From: Acephala macrosclerotiorum
Lineage: Eukaryota > Ascomycota > Leotiomycetes > Helotiales > Mollisiaceae
Assembly: GCA_014904845.1 (NCBI GenBank)
Contig: MU119211.1
Coordinates: forward strand, 478,156-542,155
Length of the DNA: 64,000 nucleotides
Direction of reading: 5' to 3'
Shown here: piece after piece, positions 1 through 12,294 of the stretch
Layout: every line of letters begins with the position of its first letter
How positions within the stretch are numbered: position 1 is the stretch's first letter
Program-made: the position numbers and the translations under genes
Notes under the pieces: model-generated
Told to the model about the DNA's origin: nothing
Seen by the model: the letters and a program-made list of their open reading frames with translations, nothing else
Databases searched by the model: none

Positions 1-1206
1 TACCGAAGTAGTGCCTACTCAAGGGTAAAAGACGAAGGAGTAGAAAGGAGGCATTCTCTCATAGAGAGGGGGACCATGGAGGCGAGATGAAGGCTCAATG
101 CAGCGACTATGGACTGTAGCAAAGTCGAGGAAATCATAGCCATCGAGGAGAGTATTAGCGCTCAAGCCAAATGCATAGAAATAATGGATATTAGGGTGCA
201 GAAATGTAGTGTTCTCTGCTAGGAACGACGGGTAAAGGGGGGCAAGCGAGAGTCAAATGTCTTAGCATCATAAATTCACCTACCTGCTCCAAGCTCGAAT
301 AGAGTGTATAGGAAAATAACAATAGTTAGTTCACTTTTCGAACTAGGAAATGGCAGTCTCCTCGGGGATAGGCTCTTGTAGAGGTGACTGGAGTCGAATC
401 AAAACCGGGAAGTCGATTGGCTGTTCGGCTTGATGCACTCCAGTTGGCAGTCGGGGAAGATCAAGCTTCTGTGGCATAGGGTCCTTGAAGGTTTTAATAT
501 GTCGAAATAGACTATCGTAGAGCATTCGTGAAGGGCTCGAAGAGCGTTTGACCGGGCGTTGTGGGTGGTAGTGGTGGTGCATCATTGCGATAACCAGTTG
601 GTGGGTGTGCACGATGGCTCTAGGATCCGGGAGGTTGTCAGGTATTTCAATTGCTCTGAATAGAACATGGCACAAACTCTGCCTCTCTAAGCCTCTGAAT
701 TCTTTCTGAAGGGTGTTACACCAGCCGGACCGGCGGTTACAACTTGTAATATCGTATTGCTAACTGGGCATGCTGGCCCACTTTTCCTGAAGAACAGCTC
801 TCCGTCGGCCAAGATGGCATCCAAGGAAGATACAGTCTCTCCGCCCAAAGTAATCCTCCCGATGTCCCGGCAATATTGAGAGCTTGAAAACTGATTTGTA
901 TCGTCACATTCGACCTTTTCCTTCAGATCAGAGATTCCAGAGAGGAGATACAGGACGATGAATTAGTCTGCCGTCCAACAACGAGAAGCCTGATGAAAGA
1001 CTTCTCATCACACACAATCCTCTGTGGGAGGCAGAACCGTGAACGTGGTTGGTCGGTGATGAGGAGGGAAGAAAATGTTGTGTCGAGAAATTTTGGGATT
1101 AGGTCTTTCGGCTTGATACTCGTTTGGGACTAGCTCAGGGCTAGGCAATAATTTCCTTTCGTGAGTCGGCCTCCGCACTTTTCTTTTCGACTTCAACCAT
1201 GGAACC
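1..1206. other. Left-edge intergenic region, no supported gene
   Basis: I see no gene here that I can defend. On the minus strand an open stretch from about 770 down to a TAG at 343 has protein-like composition. It lacks an ATG start and is cut off upstream by an in-frame TAG, so it could be the 3' end of a decayed gene or chance. The last few hundred bases are the promoter of the Rab escort protein gene. An out-of-frame ATG at 1199 lies 8 nt upstream of the start I chose. Confidence 0.4.
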
Positions 1207-2949
1207 ATGGAATCTCTCAGCGAAACAAAATGGGATGCCGTGATCTCAGGAACGGGACTCAAGCACTCGCTTCTTGCGCTGTGAGCATTCATCTTACTGC
1301 GAAGTCTTGATCAAGTCTGACTGACGTAGCGTTTGAAGAGCTCTGTCCCGCTCCAAGAAGAAGATCCTCCATGTCGACCAGAATGAATACTATGGCGATG
1401 CCGAAGCTGCATTCAGCTTGCAGGAAGTGGATGAATGGGTAGAGAAGGTCGGTGGAGGTAGGACATGCTCGACTTTGAGGCGCGCACTACTGACATTGCC
1501 TCAGAATCTCTAGGGCATTTTCGAAATGCGTTGTTGTGGAAGACAACGTCCGAATCCTCGAATGAGTCCGAGAAGCTTTCTTTCTCGAGAGCATATACCC
1601 TGACGCTGTCGCCGCAGATCATATACACAAGATCAAAGCTTCTTTCGCAGCTCGTCGCCTCAAAGGTGTACCGACAGCTCGAGTTTCAGGCAGTAGGGAA
1701 CTGGTGGATTCTGGCCGAAAACACATTGAACCGACTCCCTAATGGCCGAGAGGATATTTTTCAGGACAGGACCATCGACAACCGGTCTAAGCGAGGTTTG
1801 ATGAAGTTCTTGAAGTTTGTTGTCGACTACGAGAATCAGACGGAGCTATGGCAGCCTCACGCTGATAGTGGGTTGGCCGGGTTCTTGTCTTTGCAATTTC
1901 AGCTTCCAACAAACCTGCAAAATGTCATCGCCGCCTTGACACTGTCATTGGATGCTCCAGAAGCAACAAAGGTCAGCTGGAGTCTTCCTAGGATAGCTCA
2001 GCATCTGACCTCTATTGGAGTCTTCGGACCTGGGTTTGGAGCTGTCTTACCAAAGTGGGGTGGAGGTGCCGAGATTTCTCAAGTTGGTTGTCGTGCTGGT
2101 GCTGTAGGTGGAGGTATCTATATCCTAGGCACCGGTGTAAAGGAGTCGACGCCACCCTCGGAAGACAGTGAGGCCCTCATATATGTCCACCTTTCAAACG
2201 AGGACGTCGTGAAGACAAGGCATCTTATACAATCCTCTGAGAGCCGACCTGCCGATGCCAAGACAGTATCCAAGATCATTGCCATCGTTTCATCATCTTT
2301 GACATCTTTGTTCAAGAACACAGTCGAAGGATCACCACTCGCCGCCGTCTCAGTCATTGTATTGCCTGTTGGTGCAGTCACCGTCGAAGGAGCTTCTCAA
2401 GACACGCCAATCTATATTATGGCACACTCGAACGAAACAGGCGAATGCCCACCTGGACAATGTCAGTATCCCATTTCCTCTTTCTCTTCGCTATCTATGC
2501 ATTACATGATGATTCAACTTCGAATACTTATCTACATTGTCTGAAATTTCTTGACGATAACTACCTCTGACAGTCTGATGATGCTCATTTATCTCTCCGC
2601 TATTTGGTTACATGTTGGTGGCTGTTGCTAATGCATCACAGGTGTGCTGTACGCTACTATGCTCCATTCCGAGCATAGTAACAAGCTTCTTGACGCTGCT
2701 CTAGATACTTTTGTGGCCACATTGGAGGATAAACCAGTACTTTTGTACAAGCTGTACTACGAGCAGCAACCAGAAGCCGAATCTCGTGAGACATCACTTG
2801 ACCTCGCATTCAATGACGGAATCCTCGATGATGTGGAGTCTCTGTGGAAGACTGTCATGGGAGAGGAAGCAGAACAATCGACATTCATGAGGTTCGAGGA
2901 TAGGGAAGGAATGAATAATGATGATGACGATGTTGAGGAGGGATATTAA
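1207..2949 (+). CDS. mrs6: Rab escort protein (Rab geranylgeranyltransferase component A)
   Basis: Four exons (1207-1280, 1339-1457, 1505-2461, 2642-2949) join in frame to 485 aa. The product belongs to the REP/Rab-GDI superfamily. REP presents newly made Rab GTPases to geranylgeranyltransferase II in the cytosol and delivers them to membranes. The N-terminus reads as the dinucleotide-fold-like start of the family (DAVISGTGLKHSLLA, then the HVDQNEYYG segment). Mid-protein there is the conserved FGPGFGAVLPKWGGGAE region followed by the glycine-rich GAVGGGIYILGTGV block. A CPPGQ motif straddles the last intron, and the tail is acidic, as in fungal Mrs6. Length is close to that of filamentous-fungal REPs. 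The large insert between the first two blocks argues for REP over the shorter, more conserved RabGDI. The ATG at 1207 is preferred because the ATG at 1199 is out of frame. Confidence 0.9.
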
Positions 2950-3966
2950 TCGTTCAAGGGCTGGGGCTGGAGTTTGGTGTTGGAGGAGTTGCTCGGTTTG
3001 ATCCCTTGCACAACAATGAATTCTACGTCTATGCTGGACTTAAGCATCACAGTTTGATAATGCCCCATCTAAGCCGGGACTTTCTGCCCTTTGATCTTCT
3101 ATGCGTGATTTTGACATTTGCATTCCCAATCTCCAGTCCAGATACAGAAGCCCTTCCACCTTTCACGATGTCCCCATACATCCTGAGTCATTCAAGTTAT
3201 TCAACATCCATAACTCACATCAACCATCGTGCCTGCCCTTCTAGAGCAGCTTCCTTCCCTCTTCGTCGTCACACATTGGTCAAATTCGGCAGTGAAGTAT
3301 GATCTGGTACGTATCATCCTAAATACGCACAAATTTCACATGCTTCAACAACAATTCGTGATCCTTTCGAGTCACAAGACTTGCTCTTTTGTTAGTTCTA
3401 AGTTCATCTGAACTTTTGGTTTCGACAAGGTAGTTCCGAAGAGAGGCCGGCGATAGTATTCCTTAAAGTTTTGCTTGCCTGAGTGGATTTTAATAACGTG
3501 CACTTCGGAATGTCCCAAAAATCCAGGGATATTACTGTCACAGTCGTAATCGTGCAAAAGAAACCTATTAGTTTTGACTTCTCTCATTCAGCTCTATGCC
3601 AACCTCATGCTATCACTACTCCTACATGGATTCCATTAAAATCCTCATCCAACGAACGCCAGACTCCACACGCCACAACTCCTCAAGTGCCACTGCCACC
3701 AACCAAACACCATGTCTTGCTCGCTCGCTCACCCTACTCGCTGTGTTTTTACTCGAGATAATGAATCCAAGAATAAATGAATCTACTCTTGCCCATGCAT
3801 GCAATGCTAACAAAAGAAATCCTGATCAGCTGCAGGTTGGTTGACAATGTAAAAGCTTCCTCCCATCCACTCATGGTATTCAATCCCTCATCCCTCTATT
3901 CCATCCAAAGCCTAATCTATCATGCAATTCATGATCTCTTTCCATTTTCTCGTTTTCATTTCATCC
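2950..3966. other. Convergent 3' intergenic region
   Basis: About 1 kb between the converging 3' ends of the Rab escort protein gene and the NIMA kinase gene. It presumably holds both 3' UTRs and terminators. Only short, unconvincing open frames on both strands; I recognise nothing else. Confidence 0.6.
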
Positions 3967-6288
3967 TCACATCCGTCTAACAGGCGCCCTCGTCCTCACC
4001 AAAAACGGACTCGGCATCTCATCCCTTTCCGGATCCCAAACCGGCGGCTCTCCCTTATTATTATCCTGAGCTGCCTTCTCCGCCATCCTCGCAGCAAAAG
4101 CCCTTCCTTTTGGTTCAGGGCTCCTATTCCCATCAACCTCGATTGGTCGACCACCAGCTCTCGCTTGAGCCAGTTCAACTAGTGTTCTGCCTTTTGGCGC
4201 CATATTGCTTGCGTTGGAAGCTTTGATTGCCATATTGTTCTTGGTCGCGAGCTTATTTAGGTCTTCTGAGCCGTTGGGGTTCTTTTTGGTCAAGCTGGGT
4301 TTTCGGGTTGGTGAGAGAGGGATGTTTTCGTGTGAAATGAGGTTTGTAGATGAGGGTATCTTGGAGAGTCGACGGTTCGGGGACGTGCTGCGCTCTTTGA
4401 GGGCGGCGTTACTGGTTTGAGGTCGGAGATCTGGGGCACTGGAGAGGGCGGGCAGTGATGGTGCAGTGATGGCTTTGGCAGCTGCGGCGAATAAACCTCC
4501 TTGTGACGGTTGTTTATGGACTGGTGCTGTCTTTTGTGAAATTAGTGGTGGTCGTGCGCCATTCGATTTAAATGGGTTCTTCGAGGACTTCTGGCGTGTT
4601 GGTGATGGCACTGGTGGCAGGTCATCATCGTCTGAGTCGTCGGAATTGGTGAGTGTAGGTTGCCAACGAGCTTCGGCTCCAGTGGCTCCTGCTGCTGCGG
4701 CAAAAATGTTGCGTCCTGTGCTGGGAGCCTTGGTGGCACCATTTCGTCGAGGTGATAATGAAAGAGAAGCGATTGACATGGGCGATGGCTCAGCCATCTC
4801 GACATCCATGGGTGTACCGGCGAACATAGTCTGCGCTCGGCCGAATGGTGTTCGTGTGCTCTTCTTGAGGGGTTGTTTCACTGGCTCGGGTGAGTCGAGA
4901 GAAAGTCCGGTTAAGTCGGTGGAAGATGGGAAGTCATCATCTCCTTCTCCATTCGTGCTCACGGACGTCAATGGAATATCACTCATAAGCAATGACCCAG
5001 AGCCGGAAAAGTCTTTCGTAGATGCCTGACTTTGTGTACTCGAGCGCTTCTGTACTTCAACCTCAACCTTCTCCTTCACTTCATGGTCGAATTTCTTTTG
5101 AAGTCTTTCGATCTCGACTTGAACAAGACGATTGATCTCTAGCTGGGCTTTGACTTCCCATTCTCGTCGAAGCTGCGATTCGATTTCTTGTCGCATTTGT
5201 ATCTTTTCTGCCTCGAGATTTCTAATCCTCTCCTCGGCTTCACGTAGACGCTTGCTGGTGAGTTCTTCCTTGTTCTTGACTATCCTCCCGAGGTCCACCA
5301 CTTCCTTCTCTTTCCGCATCAACTTGACAACGGGGAGGCTGAGAAGTGTGGCAGTGTCTGGCCGTCGATCAGGGTTGACCTTGAGGCAGTCCTTCACCAC
5401 AGCATTAAGCTCTGGTGAGTAGACACTTGGTAAAGCACCAATCTTACCCTCCTTGATCTTTTGTACAAGTCCAAAATGTGTTTTCGCATTGAAGGGTGGT
5501 TCTCGGGAGCATAGCTCGTAGATGATACACCCTAACGACCAGATATCCGACTTCAATGTATAGCGTTCGCCCGCGCAGATCTCCGGGGACATGTAGAAGG
5601 GTGTGCCGACGTATGTTGAGGCAAAGTCGTGCGATTGCATGATTTTTGAAAGACCAAAATCTCCAAGCTTGACGGAGTTGTCTTCTCCAAGGAAGACTAT
5701 AATGTATTAGAAGTGAATGAATAGCAACTGATGGGAAGTCTTACCATTTTCTGGCTTCAAGTCACGATGCAAGATCATGACACCACCTGCTGGCGCTTTG
5801 GGCTTCGCTGAATTACCCAGCCCCATGACGTTGGCTCCAACTTCTGGAGGATCAATACCATAGTGGCATCTGTATAGGGCCGTGACTAGCTGAGAGAACA
5901 TGCTCCACACAAATCCTTCTTCTGCATACTGATTCTTGACTTGGAGGTCCTTGATTACGCGCCCGAGATCTCCATTGCCACAGTATTCCATATACAGATG
6001 CAAGTCTTGGGAAGATTTGAGATGTTCTCGGTGGTAGTATCCGACGATGTTTGCGTGTCGAAGTGAGGAGAGAATAGCGAATTCGGCATGAAGTTGTTCC
6101 CTCTCTTTCTGCGACATGCGCAGGTAGTTGATCTCTTTGCGACAGAGGACTTGGCCATCCTGCTTTCTGCGCACCTTTCTAATAATACCGAAGGAACCAT
6201 GTCCTAAAAGCTGTCAGTTGTTGCGACGGGTGGCGCATGAGAAATACTGACCTATCTTCTCCAAAACCTCGTACTTTTCCTCAGACAT
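3967..6288 (-). CDS. nimA: NIMA-family mitotic serine/threonine kinase
   Basis: Three exons on the minus strand (6252-6288, 5745-6203, 3967-5696; two 48-nt introns) give 741 aa, close to Aspergillus nidulans NIMA. NIMA kinases promote G2/M entry and chromosome condensation. The N-terminal kinase domain (about residues 7-300) has the glycine loop at 13-18, the ATP-binding Lys35 in RKEI, the catalytic loop HRDLKPEN at 158-165, DFG at 178-180, and an activation segment ending in PFYMSPE. The insert before the catalytic loop (rich in Gly/Pro/Ala, about residues 125-155) is typical of fungal NIMA orthologues. A coiled coil (about 275-390, Glu/Lys/Arg-rich heptads) follows, then a long disordered Ser/Pro-rich tail, the part that carries degradation signals in NIMA. 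It is transcribed away from the ankyrin-BTB gene, with about 0.5 kb shared upstream. Confidence 0.93.
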
Positions 6289-6804
6289 GGTTCCTGATCC
6301 GTGGTTCAGGTTGTGGATATATGTTGGCTAGCAAAAGATTGAAAAAGCCAAGGCCATGAGCGAATGTGTTTGCCCTGTTCTGTGTTAGTAAAATTGTTGT
6401 CGTGCTTTGTCGTTGCTGTTTCCGAGTTTCTTTTGTCGCATAGCTTTTGGTGTTCGTGATGTTTACAACAAGCTTCGACGTCGCCTAGCAACCTGAGCGA
6501 CCGCGACCCAAAGCTGTTCGGGAGCTGCCCCAGTTTTCATCCCTTGGCGTTCCATTTGATATCCTTGCCATTCTCGGACTTAACGCTATCGGGGTGGCGA
6601 ATCGTAATCGATAAGATGGAGCTCTACAGAAATGGGCATGACCCACGGCACAAATATCGACAAAACCACAACTTCCTAAGTGCTCTATGGATTTACTTCT
6701 ACGTCTAGTGGGACGTCAATAAATACGGTGTTCCTCCTCAAGCATTCATAGATCTACGACGAGATTGACCCCAGGCTCTTCCAGGTTTGGGCTGGCGAAC
6801 AGAC
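6289..6804. promoter_or_regulatory. Shared divergent promoter region, NIMA kinase / ankyrin-BTB gene
   Basis: A 516-bp spacer between two divergent start codons, so it must hold both promoters and 5' UTRs. I recognise no specific factor site that I would defend. Confidence 0.5.
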
Positions 6805-8843
6805 ATGGTACTCCGCAAGGACCAGCTTGAAGTCCAACTGAAGGACGAACACCAACTTATTCGGGATGGAATTCTAAAGGACGAGAGCCCCCTCGACGAC
6901 AGCCCCGAATTCTTCGACCTCTGCCATTCCTGTCGGATTGGAGATCTAAAGGGTTGTCAAGAAGCTATTGATAAGGGAATCAACATTAATGCGAGGGACA
7001 AGTTCGACTACACTCCGTTGATTTTGGTGAGCTCCGCTACCTCACTCTACCCCTCAATCTCAAGTCACATATGCTGATATATCATAGGCAAGCCTCTGCG
7101 GACACTATGAGGTCGTACAGCTTCTTCTGGAGGCTGGTGCTCTCTGCGAGCGAGATACCTTCCAAGGCGAACGATGCCTCTACAATGCATTGAACAATCG
7201 AATACGAAAGCTCCTACTCGAATATGATTACTCGAAAAGCACCGATCCTCTACAACCTTTTGCTTCACATATTACCTCATTACTCACTCGCCAAGAGCCA
7301 AAGACGTCGGACATCTGCTTAGCTACTGCATCTGAGCAATGGAATTTGCACAAACTTATTCTCTCCGCGCGGTCGCCCTACTTCTCCAAAAAGTTCGCTG
7401 CTGCACCCGAGACGACAACCTTCAAGCTATCGAGCTCTATACCGGCTGAAGCATTTCAGATCGCCCTGAGATATTTATACCTGGGAGGAGTTCCGGCAGA
7501 TATTGAGTTGACTAGCAATAGTTCTATTGACGAAGAAGCGGTCTTTAAGGGGCTCGATAAGATCAGCAAACAACTGGAAATTGATTCTTTATGGCAAAGC
7601 ATATTATCATCGACCGACAGAAGGCTATCACGGCAACGGCAACAGGATGAGGTTGCGCGAGGACGAGATCAATTAGAGGCATGGTTCAAGAATAATATCC
7701 TCAAGCACAAGATCCATGTCGACAGCAGCAAAGCACAAGATGTGAAGTGGACGCGGGACAACGGTATCTTCGCAGATGTCTTGCTCCGAGCAGATGGACA
7801 AGATCTAGAGGAACCAATTTCCGAGCAGGAAACGCCAAAAGTGCGGACAACTTTGGGGCCGCTGAATGGCATACCTATTGGTCCATCGGCCTCTTCGAGA
7901 TCTCCATCAGCCACCAGGAAGCCCAGAAACTCGGTACTATTCCCGGCGCATAGAGCGATGCTACTGAGATCAGAATACTTCCATGCAATGTTTGGATCAA
8001 AGTTTCAAGAAGCTCAAGTCACGGAGTATCTTCAGATCGTCAACGTTGACTGCACACCGGAAGTGTTGGAAATTGTCCTTAATTTCTTATATACAGAAAA
8101 GACCGACATCCCAATTGAGCTAGCTCTGGATGTGCTCTACGTGGCTGACATGCTCTTCATTGAAAAGCTGAAAACGAAGGCCGTGGTGGTTTTGAGCACA
8201 ATCGGAATGGGCAGCGGAACTCTGGCAGATCGCACGCACGCTGAGACTAGCCAAGAGCAAGAAGCCGAGGTTGAGCCAATCAATGTTTACGATGTGATGA
8301 GAGCCGCGTGGGATCTGAAAGTGCAGCGTCTAGAAACGTTCAGTGCGCGGTATCTGGCGTACAGACTAGAGGACTACATTGACGAAGAGGATTTCGAGGA
8401 TCTGATCAAGGAGAGTGCATCGAAGATTCAAAAGCGTCAGGAAACGGACAGCATTGAATTGCTTGACGAGTAAGGGATTCCTTTTTCTCTTGTGATCTAT
8501 GCTAACAACGCACAGTATTCGATTCTACCTCTCTGAACGTTTCCGTCTCCGCTTTGAAGACTCGGGCCTCGAAGATATGATGGACGAAAACGGAGAAATC
8601 AACGCCGGAGCAGCACAAGTCATCTCCGATGCTGCTGACGAGGCCGCCGATGCGAAATCACCATCAGACGGGGTGAAACAAGTGGCGGAATGTGATCCAG
8701 CCTCAAATCCGTTTCTCAACGGCGACATCAAGACATTGGATGGAGAGATCGCTGGCGATGAATTTGCCGCTGACGCCATCAATTACCAGGTGTTACTTGG
8801 GAAGATCGATAAGTTATTAGAGAAACTAAAATTAGACGCATAG
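6805..8843 (+). CDS. Ankyrin repeat and double BTB/POZ domain protein (ABTB1/Btb3-like)
   Basis: Three exons (6805-7026, 7088-8469, 8516-8843) join in frame to 643 aa. The N-terminus carries about two ankyrin repeats (residues ~35-105; the GADLNARD-like INARDKFDYTPLILAS segment spans intron 1). A first BTB fold starts near residue 149 (DICLATASEQWNLHKLILSA). A second starts near 300 (FADVLLRADG, then FPAHRAMLLRSEYFHAMF). The C-terminus is acidic and helical. Ankyrin plus two BTB domains is the architecture of animal ABTB1/BPOZ and of fission-yeast Btb3, which act as substrate adaptors for cullin-3 ubiquitin ligases. A cullin adaptor role here is inferred from the architecture. The ATG at 6805 is used because the frame upstream has no earlier ATG close by. 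Confidence 0.85.
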
Positions 8844-10158
8844 ACAAGATTCAAATTTAGACTATGCAAACAAGATCCACACCAAGAAGATTTGCTATTG
8901 GGGAAGTAGAAGCCGTGGAGCTAACCTGGTAATCAGTATACTAAGTTCCACAGATTTAAACCATTTCGTTTCCAAGATGTCCCAGACATGTGGTCAGCAA
9001 TTATTTATACAGCCAGTAGTATCAAAGCACTACCAGATCGACAAGCCCTGAAATGCCTCAAGTCACGAGCCGCCGAGTCTCACCTCCCAGAGGAGTCGAA
9101 CTTGAATTGCCTGACAGGGAACGTCAACCAAAATTCTCTCCAATCGTGCCTTTAGCCAACTTCATCTTTATCTTCCCGCCCTTTTCAGTCATAGATTTCA
9201 CGGATTGTTCCATTCAGGATCCATCACAAATCTCGAAACATGCAAAAGTCGATACGCCAAGAACCCTTGACTTGAGTGACGGCACTTGCCAAGAAAGCCA
9301 AACAACAGCATCGGCTCCTCCTTCTACCAAACTGCATTGGCATTTGATCTTCATCAGGCAAAACCTCTCCGAGGCAGGGGGATTGATGAGGCAGGCATTC
9401 CTAGTTTGCGAGGACTGCACGTGCCATTCTCTCATCAGAGCCAGTCGCTTAGCATCACCACCCCCTGTTGAAGTCCTTACGGCCATTCGCTTAGCACCAC
9501 GAACCCACTCGCTAACCCCTACTCTATTCTTTCTATCCGATCGCGTTTCACGTTCCGACAAGACATGTTAGAGCTTGGCTTGCGGCGTTGGCAACCGCTA
9601 CAGCTTGCCCAACGGAGGCTATTCCTTCTTATCTGATTGAATCGCTGCGGCTCAAGTGTCTTTACTTCCCAGCATCTTCTGGATGTCAACCTTCCGGACC
9701 CGGTCAGGTTTCAGCTTGGCGGCGCCTTCAGGTACCGAGTAGGAAGGCATCTCACTTCTGTCACCGCAAAGTATGAGCTAGAGCGTGCAAATGACGCGAA
9801 AGGGCTGGGTATGGCAGGTCGAGCCTAAGTTCGTCCTTTTTCTGTTTGGGAAAGAATTGTCAAGATCTCAGAGCCGAAGGGACGCTCCCTGTTTATGTGT
9901 ACTTGATCGTCTCTGGCATCGGCACCACCTCCTTCACAACGAGTCCGCCAGTTTCAGAGTCCCTCAAGAACTCTCTCATATCTACGCATTCCCCCACACT
10001 TTCTTGGTCCATTCACACTCATTCTCGAAGACGTGCTCGAAGAAATCTGCTCACTCTTTAAGGGGCGGCGTCCATATCGAATTTTATTCTCCGCGCAGCC
10101 AATGATCGTGGCTCTTTGTTAGATTTTATTGCCTCAATCTTTCTCGAACGCGGGCTCG
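8844..10158. other. Intergenic region upstream of the permease
   Basis: About 1.3 kb with no supported gene. Two overlapping open frames on opposite strands around 9053-9571 look like chance. The 3' part is pyrimidine-rich and is probably promoter and 5' leader of the permease gene. Confidence 0.5.
10102..10122 (+). promoter_or_regulatory. Candidate upstream ORF (6 codons) before the permease start
   Basis: ATG-ATC-GTG-GCT-CTT-TGT-TAG ends 36 nt before the permease start codon. If the transcript begins upstream of it, this short uORF could dampen translation. No transcript start is visible from sequence alone. Confidence 0.35.
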
Positions 10159-12294
10159 ATGACGGGGTTCTCCCAATCAAGGTCTGCTAGGTCGTTCATC
10201 GGAGAAGCAATCGAAACTGTGGCGTCGCCTTTGCGGAATACCTTCATTGATGGCTGTCTGTCACCCGTCACACCTCGACGGATAAGACGGCCATCAACAC
10301 AAGATGGCTCTTCAGGTCGTTCTCCAAATCGACCTCGGGGACTCTATGTCAATACAGAGCAAGCCAGATATGGAGCGTACTCGAGTTCAACTTACCTCAC
10401 CACACCACATACCTTTTCGATAACATCGCCCACGAAAAAAGAAGCGGCATACCCATCAAAAAACCATTCAGACGACGATGTCTCCTCGAGCACCACCCTC
10501 GTTTCTCCTTCAAACACACATCATTTCCTTCCGCTCACACCTAATTTCGTGCCGTCTGCCTCAAACGGCAAGCTCGGGACATTCTCAGCCATAAACGTTA
10601 TTCTTGGCAAGACGGTCGGAGTCGGAATTTACTCCATCCCTTCTTCAATTTTCGAATCCGTTGGTTCGGTCGGTGCGAGCATATTATTATGGGTCGTGGG
10701 GTCCTTGATCTCGTTTTGTGGTCTTGCCGTGTATCTGGATCTGGGGACTGCGATACCCCGCAGTGGAGGCGAGCGCGTCTATCTTGAGCGCATATTCAAG
10801 AAGCCAAGGATGTTGGCGACTTGTATGTTCATGTCGTATGTTGTGTTGTTGGGGTTCAGTACCCCCAATTGCATCGTGTTGGGAGAGTATGTCATGTACG
10901 CCTTGGAGATCGAAGTCAACAGATGGAATGTGCGCCTGGTCGCTGTCAGTGTTATCACACTTTTGTGTGTGATCCACGCACGATATCAGAAACTCGGACT
11001 TCGAATCATCAACATCCTCGGCGTTGGAAAGATGCTCATCCTCGTCGTAGTCATCCTGTCCGGCGTAGCAGGCGCATTAATGCGCGTCGGCTCTTCTACC
11101 TCACCCCTCACTCGCCGACGACTCGACGGCGTCTCCTTAGACGCGATACCAGACCACCACCTTTCAACCGCACAAAGAAACTTCTCCAACCTCTTCGCAG
11201 GCTCCAGCACCCAACCATACGACTACGCCACCGCTCTCCTCAAGATTCTCTATTCGTTCCGAGGCTACAGCACAGCCAACCAAGTCCTCTCCGAAGTCCG
11301 CAACCCAATCCCAACTCTCAAACTTGCTGCGCCAGTCGCTCTCTCCCTCGTCTCACTAGGCTATATCCTAGCTAACATCTCCTACTTCCTCGTCGTATCG
11401 AAAGACGATTTTCGATCCTCGGGTGTCGTGATCGCCGGCCATTTCTTCAAGAATATCTTTGGAGAGGTGATTGGTGAGAACGTATTACCGCTCTTCATCA
11501 TCATCTCCGCATTCGGAAACATAGCCGCTACCTCTTTCGCACAAGCTCGAGTAAACCAAGAACTGGGCAAAGACGGCATTTTACCATTCTCAAGCTGGTT
11601 CGCGAAGAAGAATCAATGGGATTCTCCTACCCCAGGCTTGTTTCTCCACTGGCTAATCTCCGTCCTTGTAATCGTCGTCCCGCCTCCAGGAGAAATTTAT
11701 AATTTCCTTGTCGATATTGGCGGATATCCCGTTTCGATCATCAGTGTTGCAATCTCGCTCGGACTTTTGTATCTCCAAAGTAACCCAGAAGAGAACTGGC
11801 AGTCCCCCTTCCGCGCAAAGAAGATATACACCATCATCTTCGCCGCTTCAAACTGTCTCCTTCTCGTTCTTCCATGGGTAAAACCCCGCACTGAACGCGG
11901 AGATGGAAGATTCGCGTACTATGCTTATCCAGCTACCGCCTTGGGGATTCTGGGAAGTGGGGTGGTGTATTGGTGTTGGTGGGCTAAGATTAAGCCGAGG
12001 CTGTTTGGTGGTGAGAGTTGGTTGGCGAATGGGAGGGCGGAGGGGAGGAATAGGGGACATAAAAGGGAGATGAGTGATGAAGGGTATCCGATGATGAGGT
12101 TTGAGGAGGCGTATGGGAGTGATGATGGAAGAATTGGAGAAGATGAGGAAGAGACGGATGAGGATCATGGGTTGTTGAGGCAAGGTCCGAAGCCTGAAGA
12201 TGAGGATGAGGGTGTGAGAAAACGGGCTCCTTGTGGGTGTCCTATTGACCATAGAAACGAAAGAAAGGAGACGAGGAGACCGAGTAGAGCTTAA
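10159..12294 (+). CDS. Mup1/Mup3-type amino acid (methionine) permease, APC superfamily
   Basis: A single exon encodes 711 aa. A long hydrophilic, Ser/Pro-rich N-terminal tail of about 145 residues precedes a 12-segment APC-type transporter core. The first core helix has the substrate-binding glycine motif (GKTVGVGIYSIPSSIF). It is followed by helix 2 and the conserved IPRSGGERVYLE region, which matches fungal high-affinity methionine permeases of the Mup group. The C-terminal cytosolic tail is very acidic with a Cys-Gly-Cys-Pro segment near the end. Expected at the plasma membrane, importing methionine or related amino acids; the exact substrate is inference. The ATG at 10159 is the first in the frame after an in-frame TAG at about 10120. 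A 6-codon uORF lies just upstream. Base use shifts from C-rich to G-rich across the last 350 bases of the gene. Confidence 0.82.
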   Translation: MTGFSQSRSARSFIGEAIETVASPLRNTFIDGCLSPVTPRRIRRPSTQDGSSGRSPNRPRGLYVNTEQARYGAYSSSTYLTTPHTFSITSPTKKEAAYPSKNHSDDDVSSSTTLVSPSNTHHFLPLTPNFVPSASNGKLGTFSAINVILGKTVGVGIYSIPSSIFESVGSVGASILLWVVGSLISFCGLAVYLDLGTAIPRSGGERVYLERIFKKPRMLATCMFMSYVVLLGFSTPNCIVLGEYVMYALEIEVNRWNVRLVAVSVITLLCVIHARYQKLGLRIINILGVGKMLILVVVILSGVAGALMRVGSSTSPLTRRRLDGVSLDAIPDHHLSTAQRNFSNLFAGSSTQPYDYATALLKILYSFRGYSTANQVLSEVRNPIPTLKLAAPVALSLVSLGYILANISYFLVVSKDDFRSSGVVIAGHFFKNIFGEVIGENVLPLFIIISAFGNIAATSFAQARVNQELGKDGILPFSSWFAKKNQWDSPTPGLFLHWLISVLVIVVPPPGEIYNFLVDIGGYPVSIISVAISLGLLYLQSNPEENWQSPFRAKKIYTIIFAASNCLLLVLPWVKPRTERGDGRFAYYAYPATALGILGSGVVYWCWWAKIKPRLFGGESWLANGRAEGRNRGHKREMSDEGYPMMRFEEAYGSDDGRIGEDEEETDEDHGLLRQGPKPEDEDEGVRKRAPCGCPIDHRNERKETRRPSRA

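Noticed and set aside
9081..9111. tRNA T-arm-like sequence (GAGTCGAAC) on the minus strand
   Set aside because: The flanking bases do not form the required 5-bp stem, and no D-arm or anticodon arm could be fitted upstream.
9053..9571. 172-codon plus-strand open frame overlapping a 115-codon minus-strand frame
   Set aside because: Both strands are open over the same bases, composition is not protein-like, and no motif is recognisable.
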